Assembly (NCBI RefSeq): GCF_018917935.1
Contig: NZ_JAHLPN010000018.1
Location: forward strand, 1 to 57,824
Source: Kineothrix sp. MSJ-39
GTDB taxonomy: Bacteria > Bacillota > Clostridia > Lachnospirales > Lachnospiraceae
Length of the DNA: 57,824 nucleotides
Reading direction: 5' to 3'
This document shows, piece after piece, positions 45,309 through 54,371 of this stretch; positions within the stretch are counted from its first letter, which is position 1; each line of letters opens with the position of its first letter. The notes under the pieces were generated by a model. The model made no database searches. It was not told the DNA's origin and saw nothing but the letters and a program-made list of their open reading frames with translations. A program made the position numbers and the translations under genes.

Positions 45309-47207
45309 ATGAAAAAACGTTTATTATGCGCATTGCTCGCAGCAGCAATGTGTTTTGGGGAAACGCTTTCTGCTTCTGCAGTTACAGTTTCTACAAATGA
45401 TGTAGAAATGGAACAGGCAGGAACAATATCCGAAAATTCGACTGAGGTGGATGCGGAGAAGGAGAAAGTAACTCCTAATATTATTGTAGATGAGTATCCG
45501 GCAGAGACAATACCAGTTGGTAAGAATAGTGAAGTGACTATCAGAGTATCTGTGGATACAGAATATTATGTATGTGTATATAATGCAGAAGGCAAAGATA
45601 TGGGAATCGGTGCAAAGAATCGTAGATCCAGTACAACACCTACAGAAGGTTCCAGTTATGTGAAAATTAAAGTGCCGCTGCAGTTAGATGATCTTCCTGT
45701 AGGTACATATACGCTGAAGTGGGGAGTTGAAGACACGGAGCGCGGTAGCTATGATTTTAAGATATTGAAATCACTTGATGCAAAAGATAATAAGAATATT
45801 ATTAAAACAGATGTATCAAATGTGGTATATGATGGAAAAACTGCAAAACCTAATATTACAATCGTTGAATCAATAGGTGATAACAGTTATACACTGGTGT
45901 ATAAGAAAGATTTTGATTATAAGTTGACAACAGATAATCAAAAAAATATGGGAACAGTTGGAATTGAAATTTGGGGTATTGGTGATTATACCGGTATCAT
46001 TACGAAGACGTTTGATATCACTCCACAGGCACCGGCGATCACAGGTGCTGTATGTACAGGCTTTAACAGTGCCAAGATCACGTGGAATGCGGTAGCCAAT
46101 GCAAACGGTTATATTCTGGAAAGAAAGACAGGCAACGGCAATTTCGCACAGATTGCAACGCTTGCATCCGGGGTAACTTCTTATGAAGATACAACAGGTC
46201 TTGTAACAGGTGAGACATACTATTACAGAATTGTGGCAAAAGCAGATTCCAAGACAAATGCAAATCAGTATGTGGAAAGCGAGAGAAATGCAACAGGTGT
46301 GGCAGTGAAAATTACACCATCTTCTCCAAAGCTTATCTCACTGGAGAGTACTTCCTACAATAAGCTGAAGCTTACATGGAATACAGTAAACGGTGCGACA
46401 GGATATCTGGTCTATCAGATTCTGGCAGACGGTTCTTATAAGCAGGTAAAAACAGTAGCACAGCCTGCAACAGGCACACAGGCAAGCGCTACAATGACAA
46501 AGCTGAAAGCAGGACAGAAATATCGTTATACGGTAAAGGCATATACACTTGCAGCGAACAGTGTGGCAAAAATTGTCAGTGGCTGTGATACAACAGGGCT
46601 TTCCGCTAAGGCAAAGCCTGCAACACCGGTTGTAACATCCGTGAAAGCAACAGATTATAATAAGATCACTATAAAATGGAAAAAGGTTACAAAAGCTTAC
46701 GGCTATTATATTTACCGCAAGGTAGCTGATGATGAAGATGCTGCATGGAAACGTATTAAGAAGGTAAAATATGGCAGCACAACAAGCTATGTAGATAGTA
46801 AGGCAGAAACAGGTGTGAAATACATCTATACTGTAAAGGCATATACAAAGGTAAATGGCAAAAATGTATTCAGTGCTATGAATAAATCCGCAAAGGGTGC
46901 AAAAGTGGTCAGAGCTGTTCCGAAGAAGCCGGTTATTAAGCTGACGCAGTGGGGGGCAAGCATTGACGTAGATATTAATAAGGTAGCAGGTGCAGATGGA
47001 TATGTAATTTATCGCAAAGAGGGAAACGGTAAATATAAGAAGATTGCTACTGTAGACGTAAAGAAGAATGCAGATTTTACAACATATAAAGATGCAACAA
47101 TATCCAGTGCAAAAACATATTCTTATTATGTAAAAGCTTATAAGCAGACAGATGAAAGCCGTGTTATGAGTGCCAAGAGTAAGGCAATTGCTTTGACAAC
47201 AAGATAA
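45309..47207 (+). CDS. Secreted fibronectin type III repeat protein
   Basis: 632 residues. A signal peptide ends near TLSASA (about 23). An acidic region and an Ig-like domain (about 45-155) come next. A segment resembling bacterial repeats (about 160-235) follows, then four FnIII-like domains (about 237-337, 340-437, 438-536, 540-632). These carry the recurring patterns ITWNAVANANGYILERK, LTWNTVNGATGYLVYQ, IKWKKVTKAYGYYIYRK and VAGADGYVIYRK. No LPxTG or catalytic motif is visible. It is likely an extracellular adhesion or scaffold protein; its ligand is unknown. Confidence 0.85.
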   Translation: MKKRLLCALLAAAMCFGETLSASAVTVSTNDVEMEQAGTISENSTEVDAEKEKVTPNIIVDEYPAETIPVGKNSEVTIRVSVDTEYYVCVYNAEGKDMGIGAKNRRSSTTPTEGSSYVKIKVPLQLDDLPVGTYTLKWGVEDTERGSYDFKILKSLDAKDNKNIIKTDVSNVVYDGKTAKPNITIVESIGDNSYTLVYKKDFDYKLTTDNQKNMGTVGIEIWGIGDYTGIITKTFDITPQAPAITGAVCTGFNSAKITWNAVANANGYILERKTGNGNFAQIATLASGVTSYEDTTGLVTGETYYYRIVAKADSKTNANQYVESERNATGVAVKITPSSPKLISLESTSYNKLKLTWNTVNGATGYLVYQILADGSYKQVKTVAQPATGTQASATMTKLKAGQKYRYTVKAYTLAANSVAKIVSGCDTTGLSAKAKPATPVVTSVKATDYNKITIKWKKVTKAYGYYIYRKVADDEDAAWKRIKKVKYGSTTSYVDSKAETGVKYIYTVKAYTKVNGKNVFSAMNKSAKGAKVVRAVPKKPVIKLTQWGASIDVDINKVAGADGYVIYRKEGNGKYKKIATVDVKKNADFTTYKDATISSAKTYSYYVKAYKQTDESRVMSAKSKAIALTTR

Positions 47208-47222
47208 AATGAAGAAAAAGAA

Positions 47223-47266
47223 AAGGAGTCAGGAAAATGTGAAAACATTTTCCGGCTCCTTTTTTA
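47223..47266. terminator. Terminator between FnIII gene and PHP gene
   Basis: A long hairpin pairs AAGGAG with CTCCTT and GGAAAATGT with ACATTTTCC around a GAAA loop. It is followed by TTTTTATT on the plus strand and preceded by an A-rich run, so it may serve both convergent genes. Confidence 0.85.
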
Positions 47267-47283
47267 TTATATGTTTATATAGA

Positions 47284-48162
47284 TTATTTGCTCAAATACT
47301 GTTTCATACCGGCAAGTATTTCATAGGGGACATACAGCTTCCCATAGCCGTTCCCCATGGATAATCCGGGTTTGGCAGCACCGTGGAAATCGGAACCGCC
47401 GGATAAGAGCAGTTCATATTTAGCAGCAAGCCGTCTGATCTGTCGTTCCTCTGCTGCATTGTAAGTGGAATAAATGGCCTCAATTCCTGCAAGTCCTTCC
47501 TGTTTCAGCGTGGCAACCAGTTTATCCAGCCTTTCGTTCGACATATGATACAGGATCGGATGCGCCAGAACCGGAATACCGCCGCTTTGCAGAATCAGAT
47601 GTACAGCTTGCATGGGAGTTACTTTTTCTCTTGGAATAAAGCAGGGGGCGTGATCGCCAACATAGCGGTCGAATGCTTCCGGTAGTCCTTTGACATAGCC
47701 ATGCGCCAGTAGAAAGCGTGCGTAGTGTGCTCTTGTCAATACAGATCCGGGAAACTCGGCGAGAAGTTGTTCGTAGGTAATATCTACACCGTGTTCCTGC
47801 AGCTTTTTGCACATTTTTTGGTTGCGCAGATCACGTGAGTTCTGGAAATCTTTCAGATAGTGCTGGAAACGTTCTTCCGTATAGTCGATATAAAGTCCGA
47901 CGACATGGATATCCCTGCCTTCATATTCGGTAGAAAATTCAATGCCGGGAATGACCTCGATATCTTTATCTGCCGCATAGGCAATGGCCTCGGAAAGCCC
48001 GTCTGTCGTATCGTGGTCGGTCAGGGCGAAAGCGGCAAGCCCTTTCTCAAGTGCCATATCAACAAGGGCAGAAGGTGTCTCGCTTCCGTCGGATCTGTTA
48101 GAATGTACATGTAGATCGACCGGACGTGTTTCGCCCGGTCGGATAGTAAGATTTCTTATCAT
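47284..48162 (-). CDS. PHP-domain phosphoesterase (YciV/TrpH-like)
   Basis: 292 residues from the minus-strand ATG at 48162, immediately after the ABC-F stop; the frame also opens inside the ABC-F gene. PHP metal motifs are VDLHVHSNRSDGS (about 14-26), ALTDHDTTDG (about 46), PGIEFSTEY (about 70), AHPI (near 190) and SGGSDFHG (about 260). The family acts on nucleotide 3'-phosphates or trims RNA 5' ends (RNase AM/YciV). It is translated from the ABC-F mRNA. Confidence 0.88.
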   Translation of the reverse strand: MIRNLTIRPGETRPVDLHVHSNRSDGSETPSALVDMALEKGLAAFALTDHDTTDGLSEAIAYAADKDIEVIPGIEFSTEYEGRDIHVVGLYIDYTEERFQHYLKDFQNSRDLRNQKMCKKLQEHGVDITYEQLLAEFPGSVLTRAHYARFLLAHGYVKGLPEAFDRYVGDHAPCFIPREKVTPMQAVHLILQSGGIPVLAHPILYHMSNERLDKLVATLKQEGLAGIEAIYSTYNAAEERQIRRLAAKYELLLSGGSDFHGAAKPGLSMGNGYGKLYVPYEILAGMKQYLSK

Positions 48163-48163
48163 A

Positions 48164-49801
48164 TTAATTATCGTCTTCCTCTTTTTCAGCAGTGTATACA
48201 GTACGTTTACGCGCCATCTCATCGCTTTCCAGATATTCGTCATAGGTTGTGATCTTATCGATCAGGCTGCCATCCGGCAGGATCTCCATGATACGATTGG
48301 CAGTTGTCTGTACAAACTGGTGGTCATGGCAGGCAAAAAGCTCAACACCGCCAAATTTGATCAGTCCGTTGTTCAGAGCTGTGATGGATTCCATATCCAG
48401 ATGGTTGGTAGGCTCATCCAGGATCAGACAGTTTGCACCGGAGATCATCATTTTGGAAAGCAGACAACGTACTTTTTCACCGCCGGATAATACCTTGACT
48501 TTCTTCACACCGTCCTCACCGGCAAACAGCATACGGCCGAGGAAACCACGGACATAGGTTACATCCTTTACAGGAGAGTAGCCCATCAGCCAGTCAACGA
48601 TCGTCAAATCATTGTCGAATTCGGCGGTATTATCCTTCGGGAAGTAAGCCTGCGAAGTGGTAACGCCCCATTTGGTTGTCCCTTCATCCGGCTCCAGTTC
48701 TCCGACAAGGATCTTGAACAGTGTGGTCTTTGCAAGCTCATTACTGCCAACGAATGCGATCTTGTCATCATGACCGACATTGAACGAGATATTGTCCAGT
48801 ACCTTTTCGCCATTGATCGTCTTTGAGAGATTTTCCACAAAGAGCACTTCGTTACCGATCTCACGGTCAGGTCTGAAGTCGATATAGGGGTATTTTCTGC
48901 TGGAAGGCTTGATCTCATCCAGCTCAATTTTTTCCAGTGCTTTTTTACGGGAAGTGGCCTGTTTGGATTTGGAAGCGTTAGCGGAGAAACGGGAAATAAA
49001 TTCCTGCAGCTCTTTGATCTTTTCTTCCTTCTTTTTATTGGCTTCCTTCATCTGTTTGACAAGTAACTGGCTGGATTCGTACCAGAAGTCGTAGTTACCT
49101 GCATATAACTGAATCTTACCGTAGTCGATATCTGCGATATGAGTGCAGACCTTATTTAAGAAGTAACGGTCATGGGAAACGACGATGACTGTATTTTCAA
49201 ACTCGATCAAAAATTCTTCCAGCCATGCGATCGCATCCAGATCCAGATGGTTGGTAGGCTCATCAAGAAGCAGGATATCGGGATTACCGAACAGTGCTTT
49301 GGCAAGTAATACCTTGACCTTATCATTACCGCCGAGATCACTCATCATGGTGTAATGCAGTTCGGAACCGATACCAAGACCGTTTAAAAGCATGGCTGCA
49401 TTGGTTTCTGCATCCCAGCCGTCCATTTCGGCAAATTCACCTTCCAGCTCACTGGCACGGATACCGTCCTCATCGGTAAAGTCCTCTTTTGCATAGATGG
49501 CTTCTTTTTCTTTCATGATCTCGTATAAGCGGGCATTTCCCATGATGACAACATCCATGACCGGATAGGCATCATATTTGAAGTGATCCTGCTCTAAGAC
49601 GGAAAGACGCTGACCGGGTGTGATGATGACTTCACCATTGGTTGTCTCAAGCTGACCGGACAGGATCTTCAGGAATGTAGATTTACCTGCACCGTTGGCA
49701 CCGATCAGACCGTAACAGTTGCCTTCTGTAAACTTGATATTGACATCCTCGAAAAGAGCTTTCTTTCCGATTCGTAAAGTGACATTACTTGCTTGTATCA
49801 T
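48164..49801 (-). CDS. ABC-F family ATPase
   Basis: 545 residues with two ABC domains joined by the ABC-F linker (about 245-300, basic and helical). Domain 1 has Walker A GANGAGKST (about 34-42), but its signature reads LGGNDKVKV. Domain 2 has a divergent Walker A, GSNELAKTT (about 355), but the canonical signature LSGGEKVRC. Both Walker B motifs read LILDEPTNHLD or LLLDEPTNHLD, and both switch His residues are present. So one composite ATP site is canonical and the other degenerate. ABC-F proteins act on the ribosome E site or in antibiotic resistance. It resembles YkpA/YbiT-type members. TAGGAGG precedes the ATG. Confidence 0.9.
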   Translation of the reverse strand: MIQASNVTLRIGKKALFEDVNIKFTEGNCYGLIGANGAGKSTFLKILSGQLETTNGEVIITPGQRLSVLEQDHFKYDAYPVMDVVIMGNARLYEIMKEKEAIYAKEDFTDEDGIRASELEGEFAEMDGWDAETNAAMLLNGLGIGSELHYTMMSDLGGNDKVKVLLAKALFGNPDILLLDEPTNHLDLDAIAWLEEFLIEFENTVIVVSHDRYFLNKVCTHIADIDYGKIQLYAGNYDFWYESSQLLVKQMKEANKKKEEKIKELQEFISRFSANASKSKQATSRKKALEKIELDEIKPSSRKYPYIDFRPDREIGNEVLFVENLSKTINGEKVLDNISFNVGHDDKIAFVGSNELAKTTLFKILVGELEPDEGTTKWGVTTSQAYFPKDNTAEFDNDLTIVDWLMGYSPVKDVTYVRGFLGRMLFAGEDGVKKVKVLSGGEKVRCLLSKMMISGANCLILDEPTNHLDMESITALNNGLIKFGGVELFACHDHQFVQTTANRIMEILPDGSLIDKITTYDEYLESDEMARKRTVYTAEKEEDDN

Positions 49802-50005
49802 GTAAAACCTCCTAATTTGATCTCCTGTTTATAAATTTTCTCATACAAAATTTATTTTATAAGAAAAAATGTGATTTGTACAGCACTATTGATAAAAGCA
49901 ACAGGTAAAATCTGTATAAATTTCCCAAGGAGGGAGATAATAAAGATGCAATGCCACGAAACAATGTAGATAAAACTACAACTGGATGAGAAATGAGGAA
50001 ATAAA

Positions 50006-50770
50006 ATGGCAGCATATCAGAAAATCGACTTTCATACACATACAGAATCCGGAAAGCAAACGGAGGACCTCCTGCTTGCCATGCAGCAGGCAGATATAAC
50101 CCTTTCAGTGATTCTGCCGGTTGTGGCAAGCCCCGAACAGTTTCAGCGTGTAAATAATCATGCGGCAGAAATAAACAGAGCCTATCCGGGAAGGCTTCTT
50201 TCCTTTGGCAGCATTCATCCGTTGTCGCAGCAATATAAACAGGAACTGAATTATATTAAGTCGCTGGGGCTTCCGGGAATCAAATTACATCCGGACAGAC
50301 AGAAGACTGCAATTGATCATAAAGGATACCTGCACATTATCGACTATGCATCTGAGCTGGGGCTTATCATTGCGGTGCATGCGGGAATTTCATGCGGACA
50401 ACCACTGTCTGTACATTGTCCGCCGCAGCTGGCAGCCCATATGCTGGAAGAATTGCAGCCACCACGACTTGTGTTAACACATATGGGAGGGTATAAACAA
50501 TGGAGTCTGGTAGAAGAAAAACTGATCGGAAAGCAGGTTTATCTGGATTGTGCGGGGTGTGTCGGCCGGATGCCAAAAGAACAGCTGGAGCGGATCGTAA
50601 ACAGGCATGGAAGTGATAAGATTTTATTTGCATCGGATTATCCGAGGGAAACTATAAGAGATGTGATAGAATGGATAGAAAGCAGTAGTCTGACACAGGC
50701 TCAAAAGCAGAATATATACAAAGAAAATGCATGCAGACTGTTGGGGCTGCATGCATCCAATAAACATTAA
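50006..50770 (+). CDS. Amidohydrolase-family metal-dependent hydrolase
   Basis: 254 residues. TIM-barrel metal motifs: HxH in KIDFHTHTES (about 7-16), His in AVHAG (about 126), His in VLTHMGG (about 155) and Asp in FASDYPRET (near 210). LPGIKLHPDRQK is typical of the amidohydrolase-2/TatD-like group. It probably hydrolyses or decarboxylates a small organic substrate, not identified. GAGGAAATAAA precedes the ATG. An upstream AAGGAGGGA is followed by a seven-codon reading frame at 49946. Confidence 0.8.
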   Translation: MAAYQKIDFHTHTESGKQTEDLLLAMQQADITLSVILPVVASPEQFQRVNNHAAEINRAYPGRLLSFGSIHPLSQQYKQELNYIKSLGLPGIKLHPDRQKTAIDHKGYLHIIDYASELGLIIAVHAGISCGQPLSVHCPPQLAAHMLEELQPPRLVLTHMGGYKQWSLVEEKLIGKQVYLDCAGCVGRMPKEQLERIVNRHGSDKILFASDYPRETIRDVIEWIESSSLTQAQKQNIYKENACRLLGLHASNKH

Positions 50771-50783
50771 ACTGTGGCAGGGA

Positions 50784-51884
50784 TCAGGATACAACCTGGT
50801 TCTTGCCATTGTTTTTGCCGATATACAGATTGTTGTCAGCTAACTGAATCAGCTTATTGATCTTAAATCCGGGAACATAGGAGGCAACACCGAAAGTCAT
50901 GGTAACGGAAACCTGGGTGCCTTCTTCCGTAACACTTGCATGCTCGATTGAAGAACGTATCTTTTCGGCAAGTGCAGTCGCGACCGTCTCCGCTCCGTTG
51001 ATCAGAAGCAGGATCTCTTCTCCGCCCCAGCGGCATACACTGTCTTCCGGCCGCATATGGGAGCGAATCATATCTGCGACGAGTATCAGAACTTTATCCC
51101 CGCATTCATGCCCGTAAGTGTCATTTACTTTTTTGAAATCATCAATATCACCCAGTATAACACAGAACTGTGTTCCGCTTTTCTTTGCCTGTTCCATTGC
51201 CTTGCGTAGATGGACTTCCATGCTGCGCCGGTTTAAGAGCTGTGTCAGCGGATCATGACTGGCAATAGCGTCAAGTGTCTCTTTTTCCTGCTCCAGATGG
51301 AGCTGTGTATGTCTGATCTCCAGTACAAAAAAGAAGGAAAAGAGGATCAGCATGACAAAGCATACGAGAGAATTGAAGCAGTAGTAAATGCCGACTGCTC
51401 TGGAGGATGCAAAGTCACGAAAATATGGAACATGACTGACGCAAAACAGCTTGGTTCCAATAAAACAAAGTAATATGATGATTCCCGAAATAAAAGGTGT
51501 CAGAATCTTTTTATGGAATTGCGACAGTGTAAATGCCATATAAAAGGCAACAGAAACAAGTGCGATCGTATAAATCATAAAGCCCCATTCCCAACCGACC
51601 AGAAGGGTCGCGTAAACGGAGTGGAAGAGGATTTCAAACAGGCTGAACAGATATATGGCACGATAAGCTTTCTTTTTAATAAAAACGCCCGCCATATAAA
51701 GATAAATGCCGAAGATCAGCGCATTATATAAATACATGGGAAGAATATTGTAGTAAAAAAAGACGATCGTAATGATCAGGTGTACGAATGCGACAGCATA
51801 AAGGACAATCGAATATTTAAATGCATTTTCAAGCTGCCGGCTGCCATCCAGATAATGTTTTACTTTCTGCGTTAGATTGTGCAT
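50784..51884 (-). CDS. Membrane diguanylate cyclase (GGDEF)
   Basis: 366 residues from the minus-strand ATG at 51884, after GTGAGGGG. Six or seven hydrophobic segments occupy about 20-195, then a short coiled linker. The GGDEF domain (about 205-366) begins ASHDPLTQLLNRRSME. The active-site motif is GGEEI, and the inhibitory I-site RPED lies exactly five residues before it. The enzyme should make cyclic di-GMP from two GTP, with product inhibition. The membrane part is a probable sensor of unknown ligand. It lies next to a second, degenerate GGDEF gene and yjfB. Confidence 0.9.
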   Translation of the reverse strand: MHNLTQKVKHYLDGSRQLENAFKYSIVLYAVAFVHLIITIVFFYYNILPMYLYNALIFGIYLYMAGVFIKKKAYRAIYLFSLFEILFHSVYATLLVGWEWGFMIYTIALVSVAFYMAFTLSQFHKKILTPFISGIIILLCFIGTKLFCVSHVPYFRDFASSRAVGIYYCFNSLVCFVMLILFSFFFVLEIRHTQLHLEQEKETLDAIASHDPLTQLLNRRSMEVHLRKAMEQAKKSGTQFCVILGDIDDFKKVNDTYGHECGDKVLILVADMIRSHMRPEDSVCRWGGEEILLLINGAETVATALAEKIRSSIEHASVTEEGTQVSVTMTFGVASYVPGFKINKLIQLADNNLYIGKNNGKNQVVS

Positions 51885-51911
51885 AGTGCCCCTCACTTTT
51901 AAAACTTCAAA

Positions 51912-51953
51912 AAATCAGAAAAAGAAAGCAGATGCAGTATAGATACCGCATCT
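51912..51953 (-). terminator. Terminator of the yjfB-like gene
   Basis: CAGATGC (51928-51934) pairs with GCATCTG (51947-51953), with an extended inner stem. On the minus strand it runs into CTTTCTTTTTC. Confidence 0.75.
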
Positions 51954-51979
51954 GTTAAAAGTCGTTATTACAAAATGGA

Positions 51980-52171
51980 TCAAATGGAAAGATCGATATT
52001 AGCACCCAGCTGCGGGGTAACGGAGTGTTCCATAGCGGAGCGATCGATCATGGAAGTCAGCGCATCCCCCATTGTTGCTGACATGTCAAGTGATTTGCTC
52101 AGCATGGCTACGCTAACCTGAGAATTAATATTGTATTGTGCCATTGTCATTGATAATGCAGGAATATCCAT
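51980..52171 (-). CDS. YjfB-family putative motility protein
   Basis: 63 residues. It begins MDIPALSMTMAQYNINSQVS and ends LGANIDLSI. This matches the pattern of the YjfB motility family: an N-terminal MDI, a central helix rich in Met, Ser and Ala, and a C-terminal GxNID. In Bacillus the homologue belongs to the flagellar regulon; its function is not settled. GGGGGAG lies before the ATG on the minus strand. TATAAT can be read upstream, without a clear -35. Confidence 0.72.
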   Translation of the reverse strand: MDIPALSMTMAQYNINSQVSVAMLSKSLDMSATMGDALTSMIDRSAMEHSVTPQLGANIDLSI

Positions 52172-52299
52172 TATGAGCTCCCCCTATCCTTTGTATTATA
52201 TGCCGATTTCAAAATTTGATTAACAATATTTTAGCATATGCCCCTTTGTTTTGCAACCTGCGGACGGTACTTTCCCATCATTTTTCCGCTGAAATATGA

Positions 52300-52328
52300 T
52301 AGACAAAAAAATGAAAAAAAGTTATAAT
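52300..52328 (+). promoter_or_regulatory. Promoter of the degenerate GGDEF gene
   Basis: TAGACA (52300-52305), a 17-bp spacer and TATAAT (52323-52328), 49 bp before the ATG. Confidence 0.75.
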
Positions 52329-52377
52329 ATTAAACAATATATGGCTTTTGGAATTTGAACAGGGAGGATAAGATCAT

Positions 52378-53289
52378 ATGGCATTTGGAATGGTTTCACT
52401 TGAGAAAAGATTAGCAAATAACATAAAAAACTATAGTCTGGATCAGTTATTCCAGATTGATGAACTTTCCGATTACATGGAGGCTGCATCAAAGATCAGC
52501 GGTCTGAGTTTTCTGCTCGTACACAGGCATGGGGAAAAGGCTGTCAGCGTCGGAAACTTTATCGGATTTAAGCCGGATGTGGTAAATGAGCCGGGGCATA
52601 AGATCAAAGTATATGGCAGAACGGTCGGTCATTTATATGTGAAGGATGAAGAGATCTGTACGAAAGAAGCAGAGGACTTTGTTCATGCGATCGTGACACA
52701 GCTCACCAGACAGGCAGAAAATACATATGAGAGCATCGAGACATCCATGTATGCGGATGAACTGGAAAGACGTCTGGAAAAAGAACAGTATCAGGTTAAG
52801 CACGGAGAAAAGAAAGATGCTCTTACCGGTCTGTTAAACAGCACGTATTTCGACAGCCGGATTACAGTGCTTGAACGTGCGGAAATCGTACCTGTTGCGA
52901 TCATCTGTGCCAATATCAATGACTGGAAATATGTCAATGATAAATTCGGGGATGAAGAAAGCGACCGTCTGATCCGGACCGTTGCTTCTATTATAAAGGA
53001 CGAGGCAAAAGATGAATATGTGATCGCCAGATGCGGCGGTGATCTGTTTAATATCCTGATCCCAATGGCAGAAGACGGAGAAGCGGAAGATTACTGCAAG
53101 AGGATGCAGGAGAAATGCGAAAGCTTTGAGGATCCGAAGATCGCACCATCCGTTGCCTGCGGTATTGTTTATAAAACAAATGTCGAACAGTCGATCAGAA
53201 AACTTCTGCCGGATGCGGAATACGAAATGTTCAATAACAAGTTTGAACTGAAAAATGCACCCGGATACAGAGCAAGATTAGAAAAATAA
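52378..53289 (+). CDS. Cytosolic protein with degenerate GGDEF domain
   Basis: 303 residues after GGGAGGATAAG. The N-terminal 120 residues look like a GAF/PocR-type sensory fold. A coiled linker (about 121-145) leads to a GGDEF-like domain (about 148-300: KKDALTGLLNSTYFD, ANINDWKYVNDKFGDEESDRLIR). The active motif is CGGDLF: GGD is kept but the Glu needed for catalysis is Leu, and no I-site is present. It is probably not a cyclase and may be a c-di-GMP or GTP effector. It carries its own promoter and terminator. Confidence 0.8.
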   Translation: MAFGMVSLEKRLANNIKNYSLDQLFQIDELSDYMEAASKISGLSFLLVHRHGEKAVSVGNFIGFKPDVVNEPGHKIKVYGRTVGHLYVKDEEICTKEAEDFVHAIVTQLTRQAENTYESIETSMYADELERRLEKEQYQVKHGEKKDALTGLLNSTYFDSRITVLERAEIVPVAIICANINDWKYVNDKFGDEESDRLIRTVASIIKDEAKDEYVIARCGGDLFNILIPMAEDGEAEDYCKRMQEKCESFEDPKIAPSVACGIVYKTNVEQSIRKLLPDAEYEMFNNKFELKNAPGYRARLEK

Positions 53290-53296
53290 AAAGGAA

Positions 53297-53331
53297 GAAA
53301 CGCCGGAACTTATCAAAGCTCCGGCGTTTTC
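53297..53331 (+). terminator. Terminator after the degenerate GGDEF gene
   Basis: AAACGCCGGA (from 53298) pairs with TCCGGCGTTT (to 53329), followed by TTC. It abuts the next gene's start region. Confidence 0.7.
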
Positions 53332-53343
53332 ATGGGTAAGAAA

Positions 53344-54141
53344 ATGAGCAAAAGAAAAGCAGTATTTTTTGATGTGGACGGCACATTATTTAAGCAGGGA
53401 AAAGAAGTTCCGGAGAGTACGATCCGGGCAATCGCAAAAATCCGGGAGAACGGACATCTGGCATTTGTATGCACAGGACGCAGCCGTGTCATGGTGCCCA
53501 AAACACCGATTCTGGATATCGGATTTGACGGTGTTGTGGCAGCGTGCGGTATGTATGCGGATTATCAGGGAAAGACACTTTTTGCGGAAGAAATGCAGCA
53601 GGAAGTGCTTGACGATATCCTGCCGGTGCTGCAGCGGACGGAAACGATGTATATTTTAGAAGGAACCGAGTATATTTATTATGATGAAAATACGATCGGT
53701 AATGCGATCGATGACTGGTATATCGATGCGATCCGCACGATGATCCCCGGTCACTTTATCCCGGTACCAAAGGACAGCCGGGAGATCAGAGCCTGTAAGG
53801 TCAGCATTCAGGTACCGCCGCAGCGTGCACATGAAGTGATTGAAGCGGCAAAAAAGAATTTCCAGATTTTGCTGCACTACGATAACATCGGAGAAATCGT
53901 GCCCAAGGGCTTTACAAAAGCATCCGGAATCCAGCGTGTCTGTGAACTTCTGGGAATCGATCAGGCAGATACCATTGCTGTGGGTGACAGCATCAATGAT
54001 GTGGATATGCTGCAGTTTGCAGGCTGCGGTATTGCAATGGGAAATGCAACAGAGCCGGCAAAAGAGATTGCGGACTATGTGACAACCGATATTTTTGAAG
54101 ACGGCATCTGGAATGCCATGGCACATATGGGACTCTTATAA
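53344..54141 (+). CDS. Cof-type HAD hydrolase
   Basis: 265 residues from ATG 53344; an ATG at 53332 lies directly against the terminator hairpin, and neither start has a strong ribosome site. Motif I is VFFDVDGTLFKQ, motif II is VCTGRSRV, and motif IV is VGDSINDVDML, with Lys in PKGFTKASGIQRVCE. The C2B cap spans about 85-190. It dephosphorylates a sugar phosphate or similar small molecule that cannot be named from sequence. It is a paralogue of the gene at 43985. Confidence 0.88.
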   Translation: MSKRKAVFFDVDGTLFKQGKEVPESTIRAIAKIRENGHLAFVCTGRSRVMVPKTPILDIGFDGVVAACGMYADYQGKTLFAEEMQQEVLDDILPVLQRTETMYILEGTEYIYYDENTIGNAIDDWYIDAIRTMIPGHFIPVPKDSREIRACKVSIQVPPQRAHEVIEAAKKNFQILLHYDNIGEIVPKGFTKASGIQRVCELLGIDQADTIAVGDSINDVDMLQFAGCGIAMGNATEPAKEIADYVTTDIFEDGIWNAMAHMGLL

Positions 54142-54255
54142 TGCAGGCAGTGCATGATTTTATATTTATTTTATAAAATAATGGAAAGATGAGAAAACGA
54201 GAGTAAATATCATAAAAAAGGTAGGAAATGGATAGAAAAAAAGAGTTGGATAAAG

Positions 54256-54284
54256 TTGCATATTGACTCTGAAAAAACTAATAT
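54256..54284 (+). promoter_or_regulatory. Promoter of groES-groEL
   Basis: TTGCAT (54256-54261), a 17-bp spacer and TAATAT (54279-54284). The start of transcription would fall about 5 bp before the CIRCE element. Confidence 0.7.
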
Positions 54285-54295
54285 AAGCACAGTGA

Positions 54296-54322
54296 TTAGC
54301 ACTCAAACTAATTGAGTGCTAA
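54296..54322 (+). promoter_or_regulatory. CIRCE operator (HrcA-binding site)
   Basis: A perfect inverted repeat TTAGCACTC, N9, GAGTGCTAA. This is the consensus for the HrcA repressor, which controls class I heat-shock genes. Confidence 0.97.
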
Positions 54323-54371
54323 CAAATGAAAAGAATGTTAAAGCAATGAAGAATAGAAGGAGGCAATTTTT

